In this document: positions 5,725 through 13,553 of the stretch, piece by piece
Layout: each line of letters begins with the position of its first letter
Position numbering within the stretch: the first letter of the stretch is position 1
Assembly: GCA_937891735.1 (NCBI GenBank)
Contig: CALAGR010000403.1
Span: 1 to 36,974 of the forward strand
DNA from: an uncultured Pseudomonadota bacterium
Lineage (GTDB): Bacteria; Myxococcota_A; UBA796; UBA9615
Reading direction: 5' to 3'
Length of the DNA: 36,974 nt
Notes under the pieces: model-generated
What the model was told of the DNA's origin: nothing
Seen by the model: only the letters and a program-made list of their open reading frames with translations
Database searches by the model: none
Position numbers and translations under genes: made by a program

Positions 5725-6528
5725 ATGCAGGCACCGGGGAAGACATTCGTCGTCACGGGGGCGGGCAGCGGAATGGGCCAGGAGATCGCGCTGCTCCTCC
5801 TGCGCAAGGGGGGCCGTGTCGCCGGCGTCGACGTGCGCACAGAGGGGCTCGCCGAGACCCTTCGGCGCGCAGGCGCGGACAGCGGGAGCATGTCGACCCA
5901 CGTCCTCGACGTCGCGGACAAGTCGGCGGTTCGAGCGTTGCTGGAGGAGGTCATCGAGCGCCACGGGCACGTTGATGGGCTGTTCAACGTCGCGGGCGTG
6001 ATCCAGCCGTTCAAGAAGATCGCGCAGCTGGATGACGCGACCATCGAGCGGGTCATGAACATCAACTTCTACGGCACCCTCCACATGACGAGGACGTTTC
6101 TACCGCACCTGCTCGAGCGCCCCGAGGCCCACATCATCAACATCTCCAGCATGGGTGGGTTCTTGCCGGTGCCTGGCCAGGCGATCTACGGCGCCTCCAA
6201 GGCGGCAGTGAAGCTGATGACGGAGGCGCTGTACGCGGAGCTCCTCGACACTGATGTGCGCGTCACCGTGGTCTTCCCCGGCGCCGTCGCGACCCGCATC
6301 GCCGAGAACTCCGGCGTGGACAGCCCCGTGGACGCGGGCGGCGACGCGCCGATGAAAGCGCTGCCCGCCAACGAGGCCGCGGAGGCGATCGTCGAGGGCA
6401 TGGAGGGCGACGACTACCACGTCCTCGTGGGCTCCGACGCCTACATGATGGACAAGCTGTCGCGGCTGATGCCGAAGAAGGCGGTGAAGGTCATCCAGAA
6501 GCAGATGAAGGCGTTGCTCGGCGACTGA
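5725..6528 (+). CDS. Short-chain dehydrogenase/reductase (SDR)
   Basis: This is a 267-residue classical SDR, probably a cytoplasmic NAD(P)-dependent oxidoreductase. The nucleotide-binding loop TGAGSGMG is at residues 11-18. Asp36 at the end of the second strand favours NAD over NADP. NVAG is at 88-91, Asn114 at the NINFYG turn, and the catalytic Ser141/142-Tyr155-Lys159 set lies in NISSMGG and IYGASK. The C-terminus (MMDKLSRLMPKKAVKVIQKQM) is long, basic and amphipathic, as in SDRs that act near membranes or on acyl substrates. The substrate is unknown. The ATG at 5725 has a GGGAGA site. The frame stays open upstream to 5521, but that part is low complexity and is rejected. The gene looks monocistronic, with a hairpin following it. 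Confidence 0.9.
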   Translation: MQAPGKTFVVTGAGSGMGQEIALLLLRKGGRVAGVDVRTEGLAETLRRAGADSGSMSTHVLDVADKSAVRALLEEVIERHGHVDGLFNVAGVIQPFKKIAQLDDATIERVMNINFYGTLHMTRTFLPHLLERPEAHIINISSMGGFLPVPGQAIYGASKAAVKLMTEALYAELLDTDVRVTVVFPGAVATRIAENSGVDSPVDAGGDAPMKALPANEAAEAIVEGMEGDDYHVLVGSDAYMMDKLSRLMPKKAVKVIQKQMKALLGD

Positions 6529-6555
6529 CCTCTCTGTTCGACGGCGTCGGGTCAA

Positions 6556-6589
6556 GGCGCCAGAGGGGACCACGCTCACGTCTGGCGCC
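6556..6589 (+). terminator. Hairpin after the SDR gene
   Basis: GGCGCCAGA (6556-6564) and TCTGGCGCC (6581-6589) are perfect 9-base arms located 27 bases after the SDR stop. There is no T tract. It is a likely transcript end or stabilising stem before the nqr cluster. Confidence 0.45.
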
Positions 6590-6718
6590 GTGGCGAGGCA
6601 CCAGACCACAAGGAAGGACGCCACCCATGCCGGCGGATAGAGCCCGTCCGAGGTCCCAGCGCCCAGCGGTTGGTGTCGACCCGCGGCTCTCCCATGTGGC
6701 CGGCGGCACGAGCCCGAC

Positions 6719-7696
6719 ATGAGCGGCCAGGCCCAGAAAGGGTCGAGCTCCTCAGCCACGAACCCACGGGGAGCGGGAGGCGGAACGCTGCTCCTCGCGC
6801 TCCTGCCGTGCTTCGCGCTCGGGGTGTTCGCGGCGGGACGAGGTCTCGAGGACGCGGCGCTCCCCGGGGCCCATGGTCTGGCGGGCTTCACCCTTCAGGC
6901 GCTGCTGCCAGCGCTGCTCCTTCTGGGGATCTGCCTGGCGTCGGCGGCGGCGGTCACGGCGCTGTTCGCCCGCCTGACGCGCCGACCCCCGATGGAGGGC
7001 GCCGCGACCGCAGCCTTCCTCTTCGTGCTCACCGTGCCCCTGTCCACGCCGGTCGTGCCCGCCGCGCTGTCCCTCGTGTTCGGACTGGTCGTGGGCCGCG
7101 AGGTCTTCGGGACCCCCGAACGGAGCTTCGTCCACCCGGCGGTGCTCGCACACGTCTTTCTCTCCCTGGCCTGGCCGGCGGCGCTGGATGGCGCGGCGAC
7201 CTGGCTGCCCCCGGACGGCGCTACCGACCAGACCTGGGCCGCGTGGCTCGTGCTCAGTCCCGTCCCGGGCACCCTCGGCGCCGCGTCGGCGCTGGCGTGC
7301 CTCGTGGGCGGTTCGGTCCTGGTGGTCCGCCGACTGATCGCCTGGCGCGTCGCCGTCGCGGTCCCGATCGGCGTCGCTGTGGCCCTCGCGCTGCTCGGGC
7401 GGACCGAGGGTCTGGGCCCGTCGATGCTCGCCCTGCCCGCGCACCTCACCCTCGGCAGCCTCGCGTTCGGCGCGGCCTTCCTCGCCGGCGCCGCGAACTC
7501 CTCACCGGCGACCAGCTCCGGCCGGTGGTTTCATGGAGCGTTGGTCGGATTCCTCGTCGTGCTGTTTCGCCAGACGGTCGATACCGCGCCCGACGGGACG
7601 ATGAACGCGATCCTGCTCGCCTCGGTCTTCGCCCCGCTGACCGATCACGTGGTGAACGCCTGGCGGGCCGAGGATGAGAGGTCGCAGCGTGCCTGA
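6719..7696 (+). CDS. nqrB: NqrB/RnfD-family membrane subunit of Na+-translocating NADH:quinone reductase
   Basis: This 325-residue, strongly hydrophobic protein has about eight to ten membrane segments. GREVFGTPERSFVHPAVLA (about 126-144) matches the conserved NqrB/RnfD block 'GKEVFGGTG-NFLNPA'. DGATDQT (166-172) looks like the region that carries covalent FMN on a Thr (here Thr169 by position). In Nqr this subunit holds FMN and riboflavin and forms the sodium path. The protein is roughly 90 residues shorter than typical NqrB and lacks the long N-terminal part. It heads a chain of overlapping genes with nqrC-F, so NqrB is favoured over RnfD. No nqrA lies upstream; an SDR is there instead. Confidence 0.8.
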   Translation: MSGQAQKGSSSSATNPRGAGGGTLLLALLPCFALGVFAAGRGLEDAALPGAHGLAGFTLQALLPALLLLGICLASAAAVTALFARLTRRPPMEGAATAAFLFVLTVPLSTPVVPAALSLVFGLVVGREVFGTPERSFVHPAVLAHVFLSLAWPAALDGAATWLPPDGATDQTWAAWLVLSPVPGTLGAASALACLVGGSVLVVRRLIAWRVAVAVPIGVAVALALLGRTEGLGPSMLALPAHLTLGSLAFGAAFLAGAANSSPATSSGRWFHGALVGFLVVLFRQTVDTAPDGTMNAILLASVFAPLTDHVVNAWRAEDERSQRA

Positions 7697-8540
7697 CCTC
7701 CCGGCTCCGCTGCCCCCCGAGCGATCCGCTCCGCCGGTGCTGTCCCCGAGCCCGGCTCACGCGCATCGTCGGGACGGCCCGATCCGGACCATCGTGGTCT
7801 CGCTCCTGGTGTGCCTCGGCTGCTCGATCATCGTCTCGATCTCGACCGTGCTCCTGCGCCCGCTGCGAGCCGAACACGCGCGCCAGGCGCGGCAGGGCCG
7901 GATCGACGAAGCCCTCGCTGCCCAGCCAGGCCTGTCCGGCTTGTTGGACGAGCTGCCGAGCGTGGACCTCGAGCTCTGGGTCGTCGAGCTCGCCACGGGG
8001 ACCCGATCGTCGGAGATCGATCCCAGCACCTTCGATCCCGAGCGGGCGGCGACCGATCCCGCCGCAGGCCGCCTCGTGCCCGTCGAGCGCGACATCGCGC
8101 GGATCAAGCACCAGGCCCGCCACGGAGTCGTCACCGTCGTCCGCCGCGGCGGCAAGCTCGAAGCACTCGTCCTGCCGGTCTACGGGCGTGGCTACGCCTC
8201 GGTGATCCACGCTTCGGTCGCCCTGGCCCCCGACGGCAGGACCATCCAGGCCCTGATCGTCCAGGAGCACGGGGAGACGGCCGGCATCGGCACCCAGATC
8301 GAGGACCCCGAGTGGCTGGGCCAGTGGTCGGGGAAGCAGGCGCTGGACGAGCAGGGCCGGCCGGTGATCGAGGTCGCCACGGGCAAGTCCGCAGACGACG
8401 AGCCCGGCCGCGTCCGGATCGACGCGGTCAGCGGCGCCACCCGCAGCAGCGTCGGCGTGGGCAACATGATCCGCTTCTGGCTCGGAGAGGACGGCTACGG
8501 GCCCTTCATCGCCCGAGTACGAGAAGGGGAGCTCCGATGA
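7689..8540 (+). CDS. nqrC: NqrC, FMN-binding subunit
   Basis: This is a 283-residue protein with one N-terminal membrane segment (TIVVSLLVCLGCSIIVSIS) and a periplasmic FMN-binding domain. Near the C-terminus SGATRSS carries the Thr (about 251) that receives covalent FMN from ApbE by a phosphoester bond in this family. GYASVIHASVALAPDG and EHGETAGIG are also typical NqrC blocks. The GTG at 7689 has AGAGG seven bases upstream and overlaps nqrB by eight bases; an in-frame ATG at 7674 would add five residues but has no spaced ribosome site. It passes electrons between NqrB and the membrane iron-sulphur centre in the family model. Confidence 0.88.
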   Translation: MPDLPAPLPPERSAPPVLSPSPAHAHRRDGPIRTIVVSLLVCLGCSIIVSISTVLLRPLRAEHARQARQGRIDEALAAQPGLSGLLDELPSVDLELWVVELATGTRSSEIDPSTFDPERAATDPAAGRLVPVERDIARIKHQARHGVVTVVRRGGKLEALVLPVYGRGYASVIHASVALAPDGRTIQALIVQEHGETAGIGTQIEDPEWLGQWSGKQALDEQGRPVIEVATGKSADDEPGRVRIDAVSGATRSSVGVGNMIRFWLGEDGYGPFIARVREGELR

Positions 8541-9190
8541 GGCGCATCCCCCGGACGTTGACGGAGCCCCTCGTCGACAACAACCCGGTCGCCGTACAGC
8601 TCCTCGGCCTCTGCTCTGCCCTGGCGGTGACGCGCTCGGTCGACACCGCGCTGGCCATGAGCGCAGCGCTCACCGTGGTCCTGGTCTCGTCCAACGCGAT
8701 CATCAGCCTCCTTCGCCGCGTCATCCCCCACAGCACGCGACTGGTGCTTCAGATCATCATCATCGCGACCCTGGTGACCCTGGCGGACCAACTGCTCGCC
8801 GCCTTTGCGCCCGCCATGAGTCGGCGGCTGTCGATCTTCGTCAGCCTGATCATCACCAACTGCGTCGTCCTGGGCCGCGCCGAGGCGTTCGCCATGTCGC
8901 ACGGTGTGCTGGCCAGCGTGGGAGACGGCCTGGGCAACGCCCTCGGCTACACCTTCCTGCTGACGCTGGTCGGCGCCGTCCGGGAGCTGCTGGGGGCCGG
9001 GACGCTCCTGGGGCACGCCGTGCTGCCCCTGGCCCGAGACGGCGGCTGGTTCGAGCCGATGCAGATCCTGCACCAGGCGCCGTCCGGCTTCTTCCTCATC
9101 GCCGCGTTCGTGTGGCTGCTGGCCAGGCTTCGGCTCCCGCCGGCCCGGCCGAACGAGCGGCGGGCGGGCGCCGACGGAGGCGCCCCATGA
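8537..9190 (+). CDS. nqrD: NqrD membrane subunit
   Basis: This 217-residue protein has six predicted membrane segments and follows the NqrD pattern closely (PLVDNNPVAVQLLGLCSALAVT; IFVSLIITNCVVLGRAEAFA). Cys26 and Cys109 occupy the positions of the two NqrD cysteines that, with two from NqrE, hold the intramembrane 2Fe-2S centre in structurally studied Nqr. This distinguishes it from a damaged or unrelated membrane protein. Start and stop overlap both neighbours by four bases (ATGA). Confidence 0.92.
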   Translation: MRRIPRTLTEPLVDNNPVAVQLLGLCSALAVTRSVDTALAMSAALTVVLVSSNAIISLLRRVIPHSTRLVLQIIIIATLVTLADQLLAAFAPAMSRRLSIFVSLIITNCVVLGRAEAFAMSHGVLASVGDGLGNALGYTFLLTLVGAVRELLGAGTLLGHAVLPLARDGGWFEPMQILHQAPSGFFLIAAFVWLLARLRLPPARPNERRAGADGGAP

Positions 9191-9789
9191 TCGACCTCTT
9201 CATCCAGGCCGCGTTCGTGGAGAACCTGGCGCTCACGTTCTTCCTGGGCATCTGCACCCTGCTCGGCGGCTCGCGGCGGGTGGACACCGCCCTCGGCCTC
9301 GGCGCGGCCGTCCTCGTGGTCCTGGCCGTCACCATTCCGGCGAACCACATCCTGTACGAGCGACTGCTCCGGGACGGTGCGTGGGCCTGGGCCGGGATGC
9401 CGGAGCTCGACCTCAGCCACCTGTCCCTCATCTGCTTCATCGGGCTGACCGCCGCCACGGTGCAGATCCTCGAGATGGCGCTCGATCGCTTCTTCCCGAC
9501 GCTGTTCCGGGCGCTGGGCATCTTCCTGCCTCTGATCACCGTCAACTGCGCCATCCTGGGTGGCTCCCTGTTCATGGTCGATCGGCACTACGACCTCGCC
9601 CAGAGCGCCGTCTTTGCGCTGGGCAGCGGCGTGGGGTGGGCCCTGGCGGTGGCGACGTTGGCGGCCATCCGCGAGCGCATCCAGGACACCAGCCAGGCCG
9701 ACGACGCAGGGTCCCGCGCGAGGGTGTTCGTCGTGATCGGCATCCTCTCGATGGCGTTCCTCGCCTTCTCCGGCGTGCGGCTGCGATGA
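9187..9789 (+). CDS. nqrE: NqrE membrane subunit
   Basis: This is a 200-residue, six-segment membrane protein homologous to NqrD in inverted topology. FVENLALTFFLGICTLLGGS and LPLITVNCAILGGSLFMVDR are diagnostic of NqrE. Cys23 and Cys121 are the conserved ligands of the shared membrane iron-sulphur centre. The ATG at 9187 overlaps the nqrD stop, and its own stop overlaps nqrF, so subunit stoichiometry is likely set by coupled translation. Confidence 0.92.
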   Translation: MIDLFIQAAFVENLALTFFLGICTLLGGSRRVDTALGLGAAVLVVLAVTIPANHILYERLLRDGAWAWAGMPELDLSHLSLICFIGLTAATVQILEMALDRFFPTLFRALGIFLPLITVNCAILGGSLFMVDRHYDLAQSAVFALGSGVGWALAVATLAAIRERIQDTSQADDAGSRARVFVVIGILSMAFLAFSGVRLR

Positions 9790-11009
9790 ACGAGATCGTC
9801 ATGACCGTCCTGGTCATGAACGGCATCGTCCTGATGCTGGTCGGGATGATCCTGGCGGCGCGGGCGCTGCTGGTGGGCGGGGGCGAGGCGTTGGTCGAGA
9901 TCGAGGGCCATGACTCGGTGCGGGCTGCGATCGGCGCCAGGCTCCACGCCGTCCTCGGCGACGCCGGGGTCCCGGTCGCCGCAGCGTGCGGCGGTCGCGG
10001 CACCTGCGGGCAGTGTCGGGTCCGTGTGAGCGGCCGTGTCGACGCTCCGCTGCCTACCGAAGAGGCGTTGCTGGGAGACCACGCGCTCACCACCGGGCTG
10101 CGCCTGGCCTGCCAGGTCACGCTCCGAGGCGACGTCCGGGTCGTCATGCCAGAGGGTCTCGCGCGCATCCGGAGCCTGGAGGCCCGCGTCCGCTCGGCCC
10201 GACACCTGACGCCCCTCCTCAAGGAGATCGTCCTGGACCTGCCGCCGAGCGCCCGGTGGCAGTTCCGGGCCGGCGCCTACATCCAGGTCGTGTGCCCACC
10301 CTTCCGGCTTCGACTCGGTGATCTGCCGACCGACGAGGCCGTGCGGGCGGACTGGGTCCGCATGGGCATCGACGGGCTGGAGGTCGGCTCGACCTCTCCC
10401 ACCACCCGTGCCTACTCCCTCGCCAACCACCCAGCCGAGGGGGCCATCGCGATGTTGCTCGTGCGCCTCGCCCTGCCGCCTCCGGGAGCGCCACCGGCCA
10501 CGCCCCCCGGCGTCGGTTCGTCCTACCTGTTCTCGCTGCGCCCGGGCGAGCCCGTGGCCATCAGCGAGCCGGTCAGCCACTTCATGGCCCGCGACTCGGA
10601 TCGGGAGATGGTCTTCGTGGCGGGGGGCGCCGGCATGGCGCCGATGCGGGCCCACATCCTCGAGCAACTGGACGTGTCGCGGACCACGAGGAGGATCAGC
10701 TTCTGGTACGGCGCGCGCAGCAAGGCAGACATCCTGTACGAGGAGGAGTTCGACCGCCTGCAGCGGGAACACGCGAACTTCACCTGGTCCGTCGCGCTCT
10801 CCGAGCCCGCCCCCGACGACGCCTGGACGGGTCCGACCGGGTTCATCCACCAGCACCTGCGGGACGCCTGTCTGGCGACCCATCCGTCGCCAGCGGAGGC
10901 CGAGTACTACATCTGCGGACCCCCGCTGATGGCCTACGCGGTGGTGGCCGTGCTCGGGGAGTACGGCGTGGACCGCTCCCAGATCTTCTCCGACGACTTT
11001 GGAGGCTAG
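9786..11009 (+). CDS. nqrF: NqrF, NADH-oxidising subunit
   Basis: This is a 407-residue protein with the full NqrF order. An N-terminal membrane helix (about 5-30) comes first. A ferredoxin domain follows with CGGRGTCGQC and a fourth Cys in LACQ. The FAD domain has RAYSLANHP, and the NADH domain has GGAGMAPMRAH and YYICGPPLM. It ends in IFSDDFGG, as expected. It takes hydride from NADH at the cytoplasmic face and sends electrons through FAD and 2Fe-2S to the membrane subunits. The single chain carrying membrane anchor, ferredoxin and FAD/NAD domains identifies Nqr rather than Rnf. An insertion around residues 220-250 (Pro/Ala-rich) is longer than usual. Confidence 0.95.
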   Translation: MNEIVMTVLVMNGIVLMLVGMILAARALLVGGGEALVEIEGHDSVRAAIGARLHAVLGDAGVPVAAACGGRGTCGQCRVRVSGRVDAPLPTEEALLGDHALTTGLRLACQVTLRGDVRVVMPEGLARIRSLEARVRSARHLTPLLKEIVLDLPPSARWQFRAGAYIQVVCPPFRLRLGDLPTDEAVRADWVRMGIDGLEVGSTSPTTRAYSLANHPAEGAIAMLLVRLALPPPGAPPATPPGVGSSYLFSLRPGEPVAISEPVSHFMARDSDREMVFVAGGAGMAPMRAHILEQLDVSRTTRRISFWYGARSKADILYEEEFDRLQREHANFTWSVALSEPAPDDAWTGPTGFIHQHLRDACLATHPSPAEAEYYICGPPLMAYAVVAVLGEYGVDRSQIFSDDFGG

Positions 11010-11168
11010 ATGGCCATGGTCGAGCTCCTCGGGATGACATTCGTGCTGGTCGCCCTCGCCGCCGGGGCGCTCTGGTGGTCCGGTCGGGGGCGTGCCGACA
11101 GCTGCGCACGCTGCGACGACGGGTCCCGCTGCGAGGTCGCACGCGAGCAGGGGCGGTCGTTGCCATGA
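11010..11168 (+). CDS. nqrM: NqrM-like small membrane protein with CxxC motif
   Basis: This 52-residue frame begins at the base directly after the nqrF stop and overlaps the next gene by four bases. It has one membrane helix (about 8-24, TFVLVALAAGALWW) followed by a Cys cluster, SCARCDDGSRC (Cys32, Cys35, Cys41). NqrM (DUF539) proteins are short, have one helix, carry conserved Cys residues and stand right after nqrF. They are needed to build the Nqr iron-sulphur centre. Position, size and motif all fit, although sequence similarity over so few residues is weak. A second in-frame ATG at 11016 is an alternative start. Confidence 0.65.
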   Translation: MAMVELLGMTFVLVALAAGALWWSGRGRADSCARCDDGSRCEVAREQGRSLP

Positions 11169-11560
11169 TCCGGAAGATCGCCGTCCACGAAGTGATGACG
11201 ACACGGCTGGTGACCATCGGTCCGGAGGCGAGCATCAATGACGCGATTCACCTCCTGCTGGAGCATGAGGTCTCGGGTCTCCCGATCGTGGACGACCAGG
11301 GCTACCTCGTGGGGATGCTCACCGAGCAGGACTGCCTGCGCTCCGCATACCGAAGTGGCTACTACCAGGACCCGGACAGGACCATCGCCGAGGCGATGAC
11401 CCACGACGTCACCACGATCGACGCCGACGAGGACCTCATGATCGCGACGACCCTGTTCCTGAAGCGCTCGTTCCGCCGGCTGCCCGTGCTGCGCGAAGGC
11501 CGGCTCGTCGGGGTCGTGAGCCGTCGCGACGCCCTCAGGGCGCTGCGGATGCTCTGGTGA
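11165..11560 (+). CDS. CBS-pair protein coupled to the nqr genes
   Basis: This 131-residue protein consists almost wholly of two CBS domains. The first spans about 7-58 (VMTTRLVTIGPEASINDAI to LVGMLTEQDCLR) and the second about 75-127 (AMTHDVTTIDADEDLMIA to LVGVVSRRDALRAL). CBS pairs bind adenine nucleotides or similar ligands and act as energy sensors. The ATG at 11165 overlaps the nqrM-like stop by four bases, so it is the last gene of the respiratory operon. That suggests it senses energy charge for the sodium pump; this is inference. A long upstream extension of the frame (to 11075) overlaps nqrM and is rejected. Confidence 0.85.
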   Translation: MIRKIAVHEVMTTRLVTIGPEASINDAIHLLLEHEVSGLPIVDDQGYLVGMLTEQDCLRSAYRSGYYQDPDRTIAEAMTHDVTTIDADEDLMIATTLFLKRSFRRLPVLREGRLVGVVSRRDALRALRMLW

Positions 11561-11608
11561 CCGCGCCCTGGGGTCGACCCGAGGAATCGACCACCGGCGC
11601 CCAGGGCG

Positions 11609-12133
11609 TCAGTTCTTCGGTGGGGCCACCGGTGGAACCGAGAGCAGCCAGGTCACCAACGCGTCCGTCTGGGCTTCCGTTGTGCGCAACCGGGTGGGGT
11701 GCTTGCGCTCACCGATCTGCTCCTCCCTCAGGAGGTACCGCTTCAGCCAATCCGTCTCGTACTTCGCCGCCAGGCCCGAGAGGTCGGAGCGCCGATCCGG
11801 CGCGCCGCTGGGGCTCGGCTCGGCGGCGATGCCCGCGCCCTCGGCGGTGTGACACCCGATGCATCCCGTGGACGTGAAGAGCTCCCTGCCCGGATCGACC
11901 TGCTCCGTGGCCCGCGCGGGTGCCAGGAGGCCCCCTCTGTCGAGCGCGGCCGGGTCCGCGTCGCATCCGACCAGCAGGCCGGGGAGCACGAGGCTCAGCC
12001 AGGCGCCTGAGCAGGACAGCCGAAGGAACCGGAACAGCGTCCTGGCGGACCTCCATCGGGGGGAACAGCGCGCGAGGTTGTCGCCGACCGGGGGTCGGAG
12101 TCGCCGAAGGGGTGGGTGGGGCTCGGGAAGCAT
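11609..12133 (-). CDS. Lipoprotein c-type cytochrome with an unusual distal ligand
   Basis: The 174-residue protein starts at ATG 12133, which has GGAGG seven bases upstream. An N-terminal basic region leads to a hydrophobic segment and lipobox LLVGC (Cys57), so it should be lipid-anchored in the envelope. The single haem site is CIGCH (Cys91, Cys94, His95). Class I cytochromes use a Met in a 'KMPxL' loop as the distal haem ligand. Here there is no Met at all after the haem site, and the matching loop reads KHPTRL with His145 in place of Met, suggesting bis-His ligation and a low redox potential. It stands convergent to the nqr operon and may serve respiration, but no partner oxidase is seen. 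Confidence 0.8.
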   Translation of the reverse strand: MLPEPHPPLRRLRPPVGDNLARCSPRWRSARTLFRFLRLSCSGAWLSLVLPGLLVGCDADPAALDRGGLLAPARATEQVDPGRELFTSTGCIGCHTAEGAGIAAEPSPSGAPDRRSDLSGLAAKYETDWLKRYLLREEQIGERKHPTRLRTTEAQTDALVTWLLSVPPVAPPKN

Positions 12134-12426
12134 GTGGGACCTCCACAGGGTCAGAGTGCAATCGTCGCGCCAACTCGCGGCGACCCGACCAGTCCGGCGC
12201 CCCTCCCTCGTCGCCCAGCAGTTCGCGATGCACGGTGTCGAGCTCGCCGACAACGAGCGAGAGGACCAGCCGGCAGGCCGGCACGCTCGCGCTCCGCATC
12301 GCCACTTGCTGCGCCGAACTCCCCGTGGTGGAAGCCCACCATGCGAATAATCCGACGCTCCAGTCCCCAGGGCGACGTCGAGACCTGTTCTCTGTGCGGC
12401 CGTCGAGCGCCGCTGCGAGACCACCC
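12134..12426. other. Divergent intergenic region
   Basis: These 293 bases separate the cytochrome and DUF389 starts and must hold both promoters. The most AT-rich spot is GAATAAT (12345-12351), a possible -10 for the plus-strand gene, with no good -35. No further gene is seen. Confidence 0.35.
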
Positions 12427-13449
12427 ATGAACGAGCAGGAAGCCATCCTCCGTGCCGAACCTGCCCCGCGGGAGTCAGGGGTCTGGGGCGTCCGCAACTT
12501 CCACACGACCCTGCGACAGAGGGCCCTGGCCGGCGCGGCGCTCACCGGCGGCTATCTGGCCATGGTCCTGGCGGCGGCGGTCATGGCCACCGCAGGCCTG
12601 CTGCTGGACAGCGCTGCGGTGGTGATCGGCTCGATGTGCGTCGCCCCGTTCATGAGCCCGTCGCGCGCGGTCTGCATCGGGACCCTCTTCGGAGACTGGG
12701 GAACCGCGCTGCGGGGGCTCGGCAAACAGCTGCTCGGGCTCCTGGTGATCGGGAGCATCGTCGCGTTCGTCATCACGTCCGCGCTGCAGATGACCGTGGG
12801 TGGCTTGACGATCACGCCGGAGATCATGCTGCGGGCGATGCCGACTCCGCGGGACGTCGTCCTCAGCACGATCATCGCGATCTCCGCCGGCGCCGCGGCG
12901 TCCCTCGCGCTCGTGACCGAGCCCCGACGGGTGGAGCAGCCCTGGGGCCAGGTCCTCGATGCCATCATCGGCGTCGAGATCGCGATCTCGCTGATCCCGC
13001 CGGCCGCCGTGATCGGGATCGGGCTCGCCATGGGGCACCCCGAGCACAGCGTCAACGCCCTCAAGCTGTTGCTGGTGAACGTCGTGTGCCTCGATGTCGT
13101 CGGGAGCATGGCGATCCTGGCGATGCGTGGGATCCGACGCCGACACCTGGACATGGAGCGGTCGGTGCGAGGAGCCGTCGGGACGACCCTGGATGTCGTG
13201 CCCGGCTTCACCTCGGTGGACAGCACCGTCGACATCCGCCTCCTCGGGGAGCGGGAGGCCCTCATCGACGTCATCCTCCGTCGTCGCTTCGGCGGCAAGG
13301 TCCCGGACAGCCTCGCGGAGGCCATCGTCCAGAGGGTCCAGGAGGAGACGGGATGCGTCTCCGATGTCACGGTCGAGGTCGTGCCGCTGTTGTTCCACAA
13401 GGGGATCAAGCCCCGGAGAGGCCCGGCGCCGCCCCACGGGACGGCGTAG
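12427..13449 (+). CDS. DUF389-family membrane protein
   Basis: This 340-residue protein has about six membrane segments between residues 35 and 240. The block GLLLDSAAVVIGSMCVAPFM, then SP, is the signature of DUF389 (TIGR00341-like) proteins, as are GVEIAISLIPPAAVIGIGLA and NVVCLDVVGSMAIL. A soluble C-terminal part (about 245-330) has an alpha-beta pattern. Function is unknown; relatives are thought to be inner-membrane transport or stress proteins. The ATG at 12427 starts where similarity begins, and earlier in-frame codons are low-complexity. The gene appears to stand alone. Confidence 0.82.
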   Translation: MNEQEAILRAEPAPRESGVWGVRNFHTTLRQRALAGAALTGGYLAMVLAAAVMATAGLLLDSAAVVIGSMCVAPFMSPSRAVCIGTLFGDWGTALRGLGKQLLGLLVIGSIVAFVITSALQMTVGGLTITPEIMLRAMPTPRDVVLSTIIAISAGAAASLALVTEPRRVEQPWGQVLDAIIGVEIAISLIPPAAVIGIGLAMGHPEHSVNALKLLLVNVVCLDVVGSMAILAMRGIRRRHLDMERSVRGAVGTTLDVVPGFTSVDSTVDIRLLGEREALIDVILRRRFGGKVPDSLAEAIVQRVQEETGCVSDVTVEVVPLLFHKGIKPRRGPAPPHGTA

Positions 13450-13484
13450 ATCGTCCTCTCCTCGGCCACCGGGGCCCAGCGCCA

Positions 13485-13500
13485 TCCCCCTCCAAGGGGG
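13485..13500 (+). terminator. Short GC hairpin between the DUF389 and cupin genes
   Basis: CCCCCT and AGGGGG arms around a 3-base loop, 36 bases after the DUF389 stop. The stem is short and there is no T tract, so termination is uncertain. Confidence 0.3.
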
Positions 13501-13553
13501 TCTGGCATCCGTGCATCCGCAGGCGATGTGCCCGCGGCCGCGGGAGGTGCGGC

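Noticed and set aside
6529..6718. Possible nqrA remnant before nqrB
   Set aside because: No frame in these 190 bases shows NqrA features.
9588..11204. 538-residue minus-strand open frame opposite nqrE-nqrF
   Set aside because: Antisense to genes with complete functional motifs. Its His/Asp/Gln-rich composition is typical of shadow frames in GC-rich DNA.
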